Program-made: the position numbers and the translations under genes
From: Ganoderma boninense
Lineage: Eukaryota > Basidiomycota > Agaricomycetes > Polyporales > Polyporaceae
NCBI GenBank assembly: GCA_002900995.3
Contig: CM035307.1
Span: 744,001 to 808,000 of the forward strand
DNA: 64,000 nt
Reading direction: 5' to 3'
Notes under the pieces: generated by a model
The model's database searches: none
What the model was told of the DNA's origin: nothing
What the model saw: only the letters and a program-made list of their open reading frames with translations
In this document: positions 35,501-48,369 of the stretch, in pieces
Layout: each line of letters opens with the position of its first letter
How positions within the stretch are numbered: position 1 is the stretch's first letter

Positions 35501-38500
35501 CGGAGAAAAGGACGTGCCTTTGGTTGTCCGGATCGCTTGCCTGCGCCTTGAGCACATTCTTGTCCCAAACTAGCGGTCCTTTCTTGAATTGTCGGATCTT
35601 TGGCAAGAAGAGCGAGGTGTACCAGTCGGACTGCGAAAGCTTGGAGTTCGTAGTGCCGAAGATGGGTCCGGACTTGTGGTATGCCTGCGGAACGGTTGCC
35701 GTGAAGTTGGCTGCGGTGAGCTCGATCTGGTTGTTCGAGGTGAGGCCGTCACACGCCAGCGGAATCGGGGGTGGGAAATACTCGGTCAGGTCCTGTCCCG
35801 CGAGAGGGTCGAGGACGTCGGCAGTGTTACTCTTCTCGTTCTGGATGTCGGAGTGCTGGCCGTGGATCCAGCTCGAGACGTCGTAGACGGTGCCCTGGAT
35901 AGTAACCCAGTAGTCATTGTCGCCAGTGTGTTGGTTGACCTCCGTAATGGACCACGCCTTGTCGAAGTCGGGGCAGAGCAGACGCCCGAACTCGATAATG
36001 TAGAAGACGACAATGCCGTTGAACAGGAAGACGAGCCAGAAGATAGTCACCTTCTCCCTCCACGCGAGCTGGACATCTGGGCGCTTCATCCGGCCAACCT
36101 TGCTCAGCATGAACGATGGAATCCACCATGTTGTTATCCAGACCACGTAAAGCCAGTTGCGCCTTGATCGGCTCGTAGGGACCTCTTCGACAGTATTCGG
36201 CGCCTTCGCAACAAGGCCGACTTCCTTCGAGGCCGCGGGGTCTGGCGAAGGCTCGATACTACCCTTCTTGTCCCACTCGGAGCTCCAGCCCTCGCCGCCA
36301 TCGCTGTACGCCGGTGTCTCACCGTTCGTAGGAGTCATGGGTTGGTTCCCGTAGCCAGCCTCGAGGTACCGCCCAGATTGCGGCGCAGAGCGGTTCAACA
36401 AGAGATTGTCCTCGCTCTCGCCGCCGCCATAGTAGGCTCCAGGGGTGAGAGACTCTTGGTGGTGTACTCCGTCGCATCGTCCGGAAGGACGCTCTCGTCG
36501 TCGCCGGCTTCAGTACCGCCACGCTTCGACTCCTTCTCCGAGGCACGGATGACGTCCTCAACAACCTTCCATGCGGAGTATGTCAGCCAGATCATGCGAT
36601 GGCCGACGACGTAGTCTTCGCCCTCTTTCCATCCGTTCGACGAAGCGCACTGTCGTATGCGCTCGGCTTCTGAGCCCCGAATCGTGGGAACGAAGCGGTC
36701 GCAGAACGCGGCCTGCTCGAAGTCGACACGAAATCTGTTTCTTCCGTGACACAAGATCGGGGAGAAGTAGTGCACGAATCTGAGCTTTGACGCGACGCTT
36801 GTCGAAGGAGTTGGAGGTGCCCGAGTCATTCGGTCGAATGCATGAGACGGTCCAAAGGCGTGCACGATCAACGTTCCACATGATCTCGGAAAGCGTGTAG
36901 TTGAGCTGCGTCGAGACGGGGTACACTTTGGAGGGGTCAAGGCGGGAGTGCTCTTCGCCAGAAGCAACGGTGGAGCCATCGCGGGATGCAATGGTCGTGG
37001 GGGCCCGGAGCGGCCGTGAAGAGACCTGTGCCTGAACGATGATGCTCTCGTCTTTCGAGTGGCGCTCCGTCGCAAGACTAGGGCCAGCCATGAGCTTCGC
37101 AATGAAGGGGTCAGCGGAGTTCCGGAGGAGAGAGACGAAGGCGCAATCAAGGATGTCGGTGTCCTTCTCGATGAAGCCCCGCGAGTCGTACGCAACGCTT
37201 CCGGAGAAGTGGTTAACGCCGAAGGTCATGGCATCGGGAGCCTCCGCGCTGCCAGGCGAGATGAACGACGTATGAACGCCAAACTTGGACACCAGCTCCT
37301 GCAGCAGCTCCTCCTCCTTCTTGTCACCGGCCTTCCCAGACTTGAACGACGAGCATGCTTTGTTCATCACGCCGAGCATGCCTCCGGGCTTCCTGTGAGC
37401 GCGCTCACTGAGCTGCGCACCCCGCAGGAGCTCCACGCATGCGGAGTTGTCCATGATGGAGACGGTTGGAAGGGTGACGCCATCGCCAACGAGCTCGCTG
37501 CTGTACCCGACCGAGTCCTCGAAGGTGTTGCGCAGGATATACGAGTGCACGAGCTCGTTGGAGAAGTTCACACAGAACTCCTCGAAACCGGACTGGTTCT
37601 GGGCACCGATGAGGGGGCGGGGCCACCGAAATAGACAGACGCGGACTGCGTGAGACCCTTGGTCTGGAAACCGGGTTGATCGAAGAGGACGATCTGGGTA
37701 GAAGGTGGGGGACCTTGAGAGGACGGTGCGACCTTGTGGTTGGCAGTCTCCGTCACAAACGCAAAGAGAATGGCATACAGATCCCTCGCGAGCTGGTCGC
37801 GCTGCAATCCGCTCTGCTGGGCGTTCATCATCACCGTGTACAGCTCCTTGCGCACGTAGCTCGTCTTGTTGGTCAGCACTTCACTCAAGTCCTCCGAAGA
37901 GACCCCGAGCAGGCGTGAGACTTGGTCGAGCACAGGAGCGTTGGCGACGTACGCTGACACGTCGCGGGCATCGGCCTCACCAAACTGCAGGTTCCCAAGC
38001 AGGAGAATCGCCACCAGGAGGCCGAAAATAGATGACAGGTGCTTGGCCTTGAAGCCGAGAACCTTCATCGCCGCCCGCAACTCGTCCATCGCAATCCCGT
38101 CGTCGCTGAAGGGACCGGCCGGAAGGCGGTAGCAGCCTGAAGAGGCCAGGAGGGCGTAGTCGGAGACATCCTCGAGCGCGTAACGATCCCGCTCCTCCGG
38201 AGTGGCACCGGCGAGGAACTGGTAGAAGACGTGATATGTTCGCTCTTCAAACGAGAGGCGTGAGAGTCGGGATTTGTCGAGGCCGTATGTGAGAACTTTG
38301 GCCGCCTGAATACGTCCGCGGTCGTTGAAGTGCAGCTCGAGGTAGCGGCCGTGCCGGGAGGCGTTGGGGTTAACGAGTGTCTTCGCGTTTCCAAACGAAT
38401 CAAGGAGTGTGGAAAGCGACTTGATCTGATCAGCGAGTCTCGCTTCCTTCTTGGAGTGGGTCGAGAGCCGGAGGATTTGGTTGACGAGCAACTGGCTGCT

Positions 38501-38944
38501 GGCACTCTTTCCAGACGCTGTGATCCCTCTAATACCGCAAGCTCGTCGGACATCTTACGAGTCTATGACGAGTGTTACTCACCGGAAAACGACCGCTTGA
38601 GACTCGACCCTTCTCCTCATGAGGAGGTATACTCGTGCAGCGAGATCGTATAGGTGGGGCGGGAGGCTCGTTGCGCCCGGTAGGGGGAAACTCGTGTCCT
38701 TGTAACATCGCTCCTCGTACTCCTTTGCGCTGACGTCGTTGACATTAGCAAGAGTCTTGTAGGGATTAACGACAACGAGGCCTGATGCGCCGATTCTAGT
38801 ATAGGGTTGATCTGCACGAAAGCGAGCCTGGAGAACGGATAGAATAGTGTCGTCAGAGGGGTGGACAGTCGCGGAGGAAGAGGAGGAAACGAGGTCGGTG
38901 AGGTCGCCGGAGGAGATGGCCTGGGTGGCAAATGAGGCGGCCAT
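32581..38944 (-). CDS. Chitin synthase with myosin motor-like domain
   Basis: Plasma-membrane enzyme that polymerises GlcNAc from UDP-GlcNAc; the myosin-like head helps polarised delivery (classes V/VII in fungi). In gene order: start [12 protein letters not shown]; myosin head with P-loop GITASGKS and [18 protein letters not shown]; membrane segments near 36.1-36.0 kb; a cytochrome b5-like segment ([16 protein letters not shown]); catalytic core with [48 protein letters not shown] and the signature QRRRW; several C-terminal helices; a Ser/Gly/Pro linker; and a DEK-C-like end ([19 protein letters not shown] ... [12 protein letters not shown]). Five single-base frame breaks are required, near 37617-37630, 36735, 36456-36466, 33977-33980 and 33017-33024, mostly in short C runs of the coding strand. 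Catalytic motifs are intact on both sides of every break. Confidence 0.93.
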
Positions 38945-39348
38945 GGCCTACGACGGAGAAGAGAAGAGGAGGGGCGTGGTCGCCGCCGGCACAGCGAGCA
39001 GGTGGGGAGAAATGGGAGGGAAAGGCAGCCGCAAGGGCCCCACTCTCCGGGTGAGAGTTGTGACACCGTGACGTCACAGCCCCATCACGGTGTCGGGGCA
39101 TACGGGTGAGCTTGAGCTAGATGTGGCTTTCCTATTCTCAGGCACCCAACAAGTACCCAGCTTTCGTCGTAGCCCCATGCTCATACTATTGGAGCTTGGT
39201 ATTCGATATTGACGTCAACTTGCGAGCAGGACATGAGCGTGACAGAGAGACGCCAAGTATCCACGGCTTCGTGATGCCATGGGACCCAGACCGGACCAGT
39301 AAATATAACGAAGCTTCATACAGCGAGTGCAGTAATGATTACACGTGT
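38945..39348. other. Promoter of chitin synthase / 3' flank of coatomer gene
   Basis: About 400 bases between a minus-strand start and the stop of the next minus-strand gene. It should hold the chitin synthase promoter and the 5' leader. No gene supported. Confidence 0.5.
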
Positions 39349-42300
39349 CTACGATTCCTCTTCAGACTCATCCTCCTCTTCGTCATCCTCATCCTCATCG
39401 TCGTCGTCATCTTCCGAGGCTGGAGTGTCTGTGTCTGACACGGCACAGGCATGAGCGTCGTCCAAACACAGGTACCCACGGCCAGAAAACCACGTACCGG
39501 TCTTCCCATTCGCGAGCGGAGCGCCGGCTTCGCGCCGGAGTGCCCCATCCCATCCCTCCTCAAACAGCTCGGGGTGTGCGTTAGGATCAGCGATGGCGTC
39601 CGCGAGCTTCGCGCGGTTTTTCGAGTGCAGGTCCGTCTGCCACGCCTGCACAGCCTCCGGTGCCTTTGATGGCGCATACGTGCGCGCAAACATCGCAGCC
39701 TCGGGCGCCCGGTGAGTCTTGATCAGCAGATCAACGCACGGTTTGGGGTCGCCCAGCTGTAACAGGGTGGCGAAAGCCAGGTTGTTCTGGCCCTTGGCCT
39801 CTGTTGAGGCAGGAAGCCCAGCGTGAGTCAGAGGGCAATGCTCCTGATGATAACCACGTGTCGACACGCACCTGCTTGCACTGCGAGCTTCGCCAGCCCG
39901 TCCCGGTCGCCCGTCGCCAGAAGGAGCAGCATCAACGCACTGAGGTCCCCTGCCTTCTCGAAACTCTCGCGGGCGAGATCGAACCGCCATACGGCCAGCG
40001 CGCGGTCGCCAATCGCCTTCCATTTTGCCTCCGCTTCGAGCTCGGGTACTGTCCGCGCGATCTCCACGGCCGCATCGAGGTCGTCGAGCTGGAGGGAAAG
40101 TTCGAACTTCTGGTCCGGGTCTGTCGTGACCTCTAGCGCGAGCTCCTTGAGTCCCCGACCTTCCAAGAAAGCTGCAATCTTGTTCCTGTGCTCTTTGGGT
40201 ATTGATGGCAGGATCTCCGCGGCAGCCTCCATGTCGTCACGCAGGACAGCAGTCTGGTACTCAACCATGCTCAGCGAAAGCGCATAGCTGTATACATTCA
40301 CATCCTTGTCGACGAGGTATACGCGATTATGAGCAGGGACGTATCCCAGCAAGTATAATGGCCTACAAAACAGTTCAGCGTCGTCCTCGGACACGCCGAA
40401 ACTTGACTTACGTGTCGAAAGGAGTGATTGTGTATGACTCGCTTCCAATGAAGTAGTTGAGACGGTTAGCCGCGGTCGTGTATATGAAGCAGTCGCCTAT
40501 CCATTTGGCTGTCTTGACGCTGTTAACACTGTCAGATCAGACGTTCTTTGCAACTAACATGACACATACTTGTCAGAGATCTCGGCAACCAGATCGAACG
40601 CCTCTTCTACACCCTCATCACCAACGTCCGCACCGGATTCAAGCTTCGCAATGTATGCGTCTCGATCGAAGCGCAGGACGTAGAACGAATCTTCCGAGGC
40701 GATAGCGACCAAGTCTCCAGAACCAGACCAGTAGATCTGAACACCGACCGCTGTCAGCCGACCTCAAGAGCACGCCCATCCGTGTACTCACACTCTTCGC
40801 GTCGACCTCGATTCGTCGCACAATCTCGCCGCTCTCCCAGTCCCAGAACAGCACGAAGCCTGTACCACGGGCACCGAGGAGCGTGCCGCCGTGGAGGCCG
40901 TCAATCGCCCACGACCCAGCTCCCTTCATGCCTGCACCCCCGCGCTCGCGGAAGTTCTTGTATACGCGTACCTTCATACGGCCCTCCAGGACGGCGTAGG
41001 TGTTGGAGTCGCCCGCCCATGCGAACGAGTTGCCGTTGCCGAATGCCTTGTTTCGCCATGCAAGAGCGGTGTAGACGATGTACTCACCATCGCCGACTAC
41101 AGTCACGAAACGGCCATTGGGCGAGTGGACAAGGGAGGTGGCAAATACTTCGGTGGTGCCAAGCTCCTTGATGGAGAGGGGTATCCGGTTTCCATCTGAC
41201 ACCGACTCCTCTTGTATCATCTGGATGTTTGCCGAGAGGACCTCGTTGTTACGCGTGTAGACGACCTTTCCAGAGGTGTCCATACTGTAGGTGGGTTCGT
41301 CCCGTCCGAGCTGCCGCAAAATGAACAAATCGTATCTTCAATGATAAGTTTCGACGCACCTTGATAACAACGAGACCCTCATCGTAACCGACAGCGACCT
41401 CGTTGGATGTTTTCCGAAGGGCAATACACCAAGCGCGCTCTAGTGCGTAGCTGAGAGTGTTCTCCAAGCGGTACGTACCGCTGTTCCAGAGCTTTACTGT
41501 GCCGTCCTCGCCGCCCGAGATGATCAATGGAAGGTTAGGGTGGAAAACAGCGAAGAGAACGTTATTTGAGTGCCCTTCAAGAGTCTGCACGCAGCTCTTG
41601 CTAAGATAGTCCCAGATCTTAACGGTCTTGTCGTCGCTCGCAGTGACAAGGTACGGTTTGTCCGCGCCAGGGTAGAACTCGACGTAGTTGACGCCCTTGT
41701 CGTGCGCCTCCATCGTGAAGTTCGGTGTCGAAGAGCCCAGCGACCAAATCTTGACGGTACGATCCAAACATGAAGATGCGAAGGTGTTAGGGTCTTTGGG
41801 GTTGACGGTTATGTTCATGATATAGTGGGTATGCCCTTCATACGTCTACAATGCAGTCAGAAAACCTATTCGGATTGCAGAATGCCTCTCACGCACCTGG
41901 ATGCACCTCCACTGCTTGTCCCAGTCCCATGCCCTAATAGTCATGTCGTCACTGCCCGTCAAGACAATGCTCGCGGTCGGATGGACGGTCAAGCATCGGA
42001 TGTAGTCAGGATGTGCCTCGAAGGCCGCGACCTTTTCGTGGGTGTTGTAATTGAAGATCCGTAGCTGAAAGTCGTCGCAACCCGCAACGAACCAGTTCTT
42101 GCGGGGAATAAAGCGGACGCATCGTACAGGGACCTCCGCAATCTCAAACGTCTTGATCAGTGCCCCGGTGTCGTGGTTGTAGATGTTGACCGTGCCATTG
42201 TAGAGACCGGTGAGAATCCAGGGTTCAGTTGGATGGAAGTCGACGCCTTTAACACGATCTGAACGGGTGAAGAGTTTCCGCTACATTGCATGTCAGTACA

Positions 42301-42363
42301 TAATGTCCCGCTGCATAGCTCACTGTATGCGCGAGGTTTACTCACGTTGATGTCCAACAACAT
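39349..42363 (-). CDS. SEC27: Coatomer subunit beta-prime
   Basis: COPI coat subunit acting in Golgi-to-ER retrograde transport and binding dilysine cargo signals through its WD40 propeller. The first exon encodes only MLLDIN before a GTGAGT donor. Successive exons encode the N-terminal propeller: KGVDFHPTEPWILTGLYNGT, FVAGCDDFQLRIFNYNTHE, SIVLTGSDDMTIRAWDWDK, FASSCLDRTVKIWSLGSS, VTASDDKTVKIWDYLSKS and ISGGEDGTVKLWNSGTYR. The second propeller (NRIPLSIKELGTTEVF; GTLLGARGTGFVLFWDW) is followed by an alpha-solenoid (LAVWRFDLARESFEKAGDLS; NNLAFATLLQLGDPKPCVDL). The tail is highly acidic (DDDDDEDEDDEEEDESEEES). No frame breaks were seen over more than 2.5 kb of coding sequence. It is head-to-head with the gene at 43242. 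Confidence 0.95.
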
Positions 42364-43241
42364 AGTTACGCCTCAAAATTGCGCAAGCGGTTGAGGACGG
42401 TAGGGAGGTCGTGGCAAGGCAGTCGTAACGGGAGAACGGTAGGGAACGAAGACGTGGAAGAAGGAGCTTGAGCAGTGCTGAGCGCGCGCGCCAGTGCCCT
42501 TTGCTCTCGACCTCCATCCTCAATACATCAGTCCGCTCATGCTGCCTTTCCTTGCCTGCTACCTCCTCTATCGCCCCTGCCGACCTTTCAATGGAGGACC
42601 TCCATCTAAGCTCTGGACGTGAAAGTAGGGCGGTCACAATCCATGTGCCCAATCTTGGCCGACTGGGAAGGTTCAAGGACCACGAGCAGTGCACACTTGG
42701 CATCAGGAATGGTGCATTGGGCATGGCAGGCAGAATCGTAGGTACCGAAGGCACCAGTCCAGGGCGCAGTTCATTTCCGCGACACACCAACGTGGAGGAA
42801 GACGTGATCTCGTCCACTCGCGTGTGGGGGCGTGGATTTCGTCAACCAACACCGTTGCACGTTCCGAATCGCAACAGGTTCGATGACCTCCAAATCGCAA
42901 TATTCTCAGGCGGAGATATGGGAGGCAGTGGAATACAAGGGAAATACCGTGTACGTTGTCGTTGCCTTTTGTTTTGTCGAGAATCGTGTGAGCTCTGTGC
43001 GCCTTGTTGAACACGTGTGTTGGGCACCCCCTCGTGCACTTTAATCTTACGGGGGGCCGGAGGCAGATCGCGTTTGCTATCGCTGTGGAACCTTGCCTGC
43101 AGCCCGCCTCAAGCTCGCCGTCAGGCAAGCCGTCGTTCGTGAATATATACTGACCCCCGCCATCTCCTCTCCCTATCGAGGAGCACGGTCTCCGATTTTC
43201 CCCCACTTTCCCGCTCGATCTACGTGATCACCCTTCCCACT
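42364..43241. promoter_or_regulatory. Divergent promoter, coatomer gene / WW-like membrane protein
   Basis: An 878-base interval between two start codons on opposite strands. A 180-codon open frame on the plus strand has no motif and is probably spurious. The DNA just before 43242 contains TATATA-type sequence (GAATATATACTG at 43140) and pyrimidine-rich tracts typical of fungal leaders. Confidence 0.5.
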
Positions 43242-46200
43242 ATGGCCTCCCCGCCCAGAAGAGCCGATTCAGTGTCGTCGTCTTCCCGACCCTCCTCGCC
43301 GTCCCCGGCGAAGGGTTCCATGCGGAGTCGGATGATGTCTGGCATGCGTCGGGCTTCGACAGGCTTGTCAATCACCAAGGCTCTCTCCCGGAGCTCTTCC
43401 AAGGCGTCCCTAAAGGAGAGTCTCAAGGTATCTACAGATTCGACCCCAGGGCGAACCTCGGTAGGGGAGTCACGACCAGGACCAAGTCCCGTCGCAGAGT
43501 CACCCGCTAGCGAAGAAGCCGCCAACTTGGCGGAAGGCGTCGCTAAGGTTGTTGGACCCTCCCCGCTCGCCCATGTTGTCGTTACAGAGCCGACCCCGGA
43601 CCCCACGCCAATCGTAGGAACTCCCGCTCTTGGCATGGGTGTCACTGCTTCGCCAGAGCAGATGCCCTCCGAGCTGCCGACTCAGGCACCTGCCCACACA
43701 CCGGAGCCATTCGGTTTCAGCGACTCTATCCTCCCTACGACTACACCCGAGCCCGTCGTGGTCGCAAGTCCCGAGCTTATTCCTCAGGATGCTCCCCCTG
43801 TTGTCGAAGAGCCTGCGCCCCTCCCAGAGCCTGCTGCCGAGGTTCCTGTCATCGCGCCTGCTGCAGAGCCCCCGGCACCCAAAGCCGTTGAGGACATTCG
43901 CCAGGATTATTTCTCGTTCGGCGACCCGAATTGTTGTTCCTGTTTCTGCTTCCAAAGAGCCGGAGCCCGCATTCGTGGAGCCAGAACGCCCTGCGACTCC
44001 ACCTCCTCAGACCACAGCACGCCCTGCGACCCCACCTCCACAGGCCTCCTCAGCACGCCCTTCGACACCACCTCCCCAGACTTTCTCAGCACGGTCCGCG
44101 ACGCCTTCTCTTCAGCCCATTCCAGTAGTCTCAGGGGATGAGTCCTACCGAGCTCCGGATTCTTCCTACGTGCACATTCCGGCAGACGCAGCGACATTCG
44201 CGTGGGGCGAGGAGACGGTCGCATCCAAGCCGTCTCGTGCGAGCTCACAAGAGCCATTACACCACTCTCTTGAGCCGCCGCAGCCAGATCTACAGTCTGG
44301 AAAGGTGTCCAGCAGGGCGAGCAGGTCATCCATCTCTTCGTCGTACGGCCAGCTGCTTCCAGAGAAGCGTAGTCGCAGCGGGAGTGTTCGGTGAGCATTC
44401 ACTGGCAGTACATTGCTTACCAAGTCCTGACCAAGTCATTACAGCTTCACCATGGACGACCCCTTCGCGGATCACTATGGTATTGCACCTCCCGTCAACG
44501 CTCCGGCCCCGGCTGCGGAGGGTTCGACGGCCGCACTGTCTCCGAGAGAGATCATTTCTATGCCCGAGTACGTACACGCTATACACTTCGACAAGAGCAT
44601 GACGTGCTTAGTGAGGTTATCCAGACCGGCCGTAGAGCCCCATGCGGAGATCGAGGATTCCGATACTCCAGTCCAGGAGGCTCCCACTCCCATCGTGTTC
44701 CCACTTCCTCCGATGACGGACGTCATTGGCTCCCAGTACGTTGCGTGTCCGCCGCTCTCCGCAAACCCCCTGCTCACATCGTGGAACACAGGTCCAGTCG
44801 TCAGGTGCAGGCACCGGCTTCCTCGTACAGCCTCGGCGAGCGCGACGGTGCCTCCCTCGCTGAGACCCTCAACCACGACACTGAGTAAGACAGCGTTCCT
44901 CGTTTCACCCCATTACAGCGTGCTCACGTCGCTTCTAGTGAACGCATTCCTCTCCTACAACATGCCGCACCTCACCCGCGTGGCAAGACGCCACCAAGCC
45001 GCGGCAAGACGGCCCACATCGTCGCAACTTTCGCTTCCGGGCCAATCACGGCAGAACTCGCCGCAACGCACACGCTGCACACGCTGGGCTGGGCCGAGTA
45101 TGTGCTCCCCGACAGCTCCTTCTACTACCACCATGTCGGCTTGCGCGTGACGACGGACATCGACTTGCGCAACCCGCGGCATCTGCAACAGCTGACGGAG
45201 TACGTGGAGAAGAAGCTCCCGCGCGAGACCTCGATGCCCCCGCCGCAAGGGTGGGAGCTCTGGATCAAGAGCGGCACGGTGCAGCACAACAACTTCCATC
45301 CCAATCAGAGCTGGGTGAACCATAAGCTGCGCATCATCACAGCGGAACCTCCGCCAACGATCTCCGGCGAGGGCCTGATCATCGAGCGGTTCTCCGAAGA
45401 TGACAGTAAGTTATCTCAGCCTTTCTTTGGGTGCGATCCTGGCTTCATGCATCTTGCAGAGCTTGATATGGAGTATCGCTACTGGGGCTTCATCGAGGGA
45501 CACCCCGCGCACGCGCCAGTCCCCACGGAGACACACACAGAGGCGATGGATGCTTTGAAGTGGTCTTATACCGGTATGTCAACTTGATCTTTATCTTGAG
45601 CAGTGCATTCATGCCCTTTCAGATTGTCTTCTTCCGTCCACCAGACCGGCACCACCGCCGTTTGCTCCTCAAGAGTGCCAGGAGCTCATGAACCTGCTGC
45701 GCTCTTTCGACAGCGGCTCCACGAATGCCTTGGTCGTCCAGACCCGCATCATCTCCCGAGTGCTGCTTCGCGTGGGTGAGTGATGTATGCGCCGTCAGCT
45801 GTCTCGTATTTCTCATCTACGACCTGGTAGCTCAATGGCGGCAAGTGTACTTCCGTCCGAACAAGCCATTGCCCAGGGACGCGATCAAGGCGTCACAGAG
45901 CCACATCGCAAGCCTTTCAGGCGGGCGGTCCTGGAATTTCATCGTCGGCTGCCTGTGTCTCGGCATCCCCTGGCTGTTCGTCAACCGCACGCACAGCACA
46001 AGCTTCGACGAGGAGAGCGGTTTGTATAGCGCCGGCCCTATGCTCATGATCTGTGCTTGTGCATGCCTTGTGGTGAGTTTCCCACATGCACGTCTCCCGC
46101 TTTATCATTGCTCAAGGATCATGCCTCGTAGGCTGCCGTCATTCTGAGCGCGTCGGTCACTCTGCTCTCGTTGCCACATCTAGACGACATTCCACGAGTG

Positions 46201-46604
46201 GCGGGGTTCGTGGCAATCCTATGTTCCGGCGCAGCATGGTATCTGCCGTCCTCGCGCTGTTCAGGTACAAGACGGAGATGGACCGGGCCGTCTTCTACCT
46301 AGGAGGCGAAGGCATGATGGTTCTTTCGGTGCGTGTCCGTTCTACCTCGACCCGCTCTGCATCGACTGATGATGATCCTCGCAGAGACGGAGCGTCATCT
46401 TCTCGCTGCCGCTGGTGTTCTTGGCGTGGGCGATCGCTGCATTCATGACTGGCATCACGTTATACTCGTTCCGCGGCGCCACGTCATCGAATCGTGGCCA
46501 GGTAACGCAGCCGTTCACCCCGTTTACGCATTGGGCCTGTCGTCGGCACGCTCGGCGTGCTTGGCGGCATGTTGACCGTCGCCGCTATGTTCTCTCGCAG
46601 ATAA
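43242..46604 (+). CDS. Large proline-rich membrane protein with WW-like motif
   Basis: Conserved-looking hypothetical protein; function unknown. The first exon starts MASPPRRADSVSSSSRPSS and is Ser/Pro/Ala-rich, with three imperfect ARPATPPPQ repeats near 44.0 kb. Later exons encode ISMPEYVHAIHFDK, a globular segment VGLRVTTDIDLRNPRHLQQ, a WW-like stretch (MPPPQGWELWIKSG ... QSWVNH), LDMEYRYWGFIEGHPAHAP, ALKWSYT and CQELMNLLRSFDSGS. C-terminal hydrophobic segments (RSWNFIVGCLCLGIPWLFV; LSLPLVFLAWAIAAFMTGIT; LGVLGGMLTVAAMFSRR) suggest about four membrane passes. Exon limits within 44.4-45.7 kb follow GT-AG sites but were not all fixed. Two apparent frame breaks occur, near 43915-43945 and 46525-46535. 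The whole is read as one gene because the reading resumes each time with compatible composition and no new start or stop context. Confidence 0.7.
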
Positions 46605-46807
46605 GATGGAACTTGTGTTCATATTACTGTATGATGACGTTATGTACATTTATGGTGCCCCGTCCTCAGCGTTGGCTATGTATACTTGCTTTGATCTGAC
46701 TTGGATATCTGTTTGCTGCTGTGTTCCCTGTATCTCCCTGGTTCGACAGAATCATGTATCGTAGACTATTATGTACCGATTTACAAGCCGGATCACGTCG
46801 CTAAGTT

Positions 46808-47131
46808 TTAATGTATCCCTTCCGCTTCCTTCACTTTCTTTTGGGCCTTCGCCTTCGCAGTCTTCTTCGTCGCTCCAACCGTGTTCGAGGGGTGAGAACT
46901 GGACCCATCTACTGTCTCAGGCGGAGGTATCTTCCGGAAAAGCGCCTGCGGAGAGCAGGATAGCGATACTTGAGTGTTGTTGGGATGGCGTAGGTCAGAG
47001 CATGTGAGAGTGAGAATGTGGTTATTCGGAGCCACGACAGGTAAACGCTCGGAACAATTGGTTGGCCAAGTCGTCTTCGAAGTCCTCCAGCGAGTAGATA
47101 AGAACGGACTAAATAAAATATAAGTGCTCAA
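46808..47131 (-). pseudogene. Orphan C-terminal exons, unassigned
   Basis: A minus-strand exon 46945-46808 encodes ALFRKIPPPETVDG followed by a Lys/Ala-rich tail (KKTAKAKAQKKVKEAEGIH). Just upstream, after a TTTATTTAG acceptor near 47116, a second coding-like piece reads SVLIYSLEDFEDDLANQLFR. The two do not join cleanly in phase, and no upstream exon is seen before the inverted-repeat element that begins about 100 bases further on. I suggest the 3' end of a gene cut off from its 5' part, but a small intact gene with an undetected start is possible. Confidence 0.3.
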
Positions 47132-47224
47132 TGGGATGCGTATTCCAGTGGAACGAAAGAATTGAGATGCGGTTCAACCGCAGCTCGCGACTCGCGATCT
47201 TGGGCGCTTGTCAGTGTTCATAAG

Positions 47225-48141
47225 TACACTGCCAGACACCCAGCAGTGGAAATTCAGAGGAAAGTCGACTAGCGGAAATCCAGAGTCAAACCTGAAGAAT
47301 ACCAGAAGTCAACAAATCTTGCAGATTTCCACAGGTACGGCACGTCATTCCCTGTGACTCATCACCCTGGGGAGCAAACGGCAGGGTTCGGGCGGGGCTG
47401 GCTGGGGGCACTGGGCAGGTCGGCATCGCCAGGCCACTCGCTCTGTGGCCATACAACAGCAAGCGTGATGTCTAGCATAGGATTGTATTATCATTTGGCA
47501 TCTATATTCTTATTCTAGGGTACACGAGGCTAGGACGTGTACGAGCCTTGCCTGAAATGAGCCTCAGTGGGGCCGTAGGGGTATCCACATTGGGCAGACC
47601 AGCAGGACATGGCCCTGATGGAGATATACGTTGGGTGAAGGCCGTAGTGGGGGACTCAGAATACAGCATACACGAAAACATTATGGGCAAGAGGGTCTGA
47701 GGTGGAGGGGCAACGACTCGGAAGGTCTTCTGAAAATACTCGAAAATGATCGCCGAGGGAGATTGAATTAGGAGATCATGAAGTATAAGGACTTACAGCA
47801 AGCTTACACAGACGGAATGACGTTTGGAGGGTAAAAATAGCGGAGAAAGAGGAGAGGGACATATACAGAGCAGTGAGAGGATGGAGAACTTCAGCGAAGG
47901 AGGCCGTTGAGTGGAAGGACAGACGACGGGCGGGACTTGCAGTTTTGCGACGAGTCTGCGACAACGTGTACCGGATCACGTCACTAGCGAGGTCATGTGA
48001 TCGCCCTCCGGAAATCTGGAGTCCCATCCAGCGGGATTCCACAATCTTTGTTGACTACTGGTATACCACTGGATTTTCCACAGGATTTCTGCAGTTGGCC
48101 AGATTCCAGGGGAATTCCCCTGCTGGATGTCTGGCAGTGTA
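47225..48141. mobile_element. Non-autonomous DNA transposon-like element with terminal inverted repeats
   Basis: The ends form an inverted repeat of 22 bases with one mismatch (left end TACACTGCCAGACA..., right end ...TGTCTGGCAGTGTA). Weaker inverted similarity continues about 110 bases inward on both sides. Both flanks carry AAG directly outside the repeats, a candidate 3-base target duplication; if the terminal TA is excluded from the repeat, a TA duplication is the alternative. The 917-base element contains no open frame resembling a transposase. CACTG-type ends occur in several cut-and-paste superfamilies, so I do not assign one. It lies between the orphan exons at 46.8-47.1 kb and the gene at 48370. 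Confidence 0.72.
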
Positions 48142-48369
48142 AAGCGCTCTGGTTGAACCTGATTCACGCCTCGCTTCTCCCCCACGTCCTCCCCATCCTG
48201 CCCGCTGCTCCAGATTCGCTCTCAGTATTCACTTATATGACCAGCTCTTTTTGGGAGAATGGTCCCCGTGTTAGCACAACAGATCCCGAATATCTCGTCA
48301 GTGCCACCGCGGGTTCTCGATGCTCCGCCAGAGACTTACTCGTTCAACTGACAGAAATGGAGAGCATTG

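Noticed and set aside
42468..43010. 180-codon plus-strand frame between the coatomer gene and the WW-like gene
   Set aside because: It lies in the divergent promoter, has no domain and no conserved composition.
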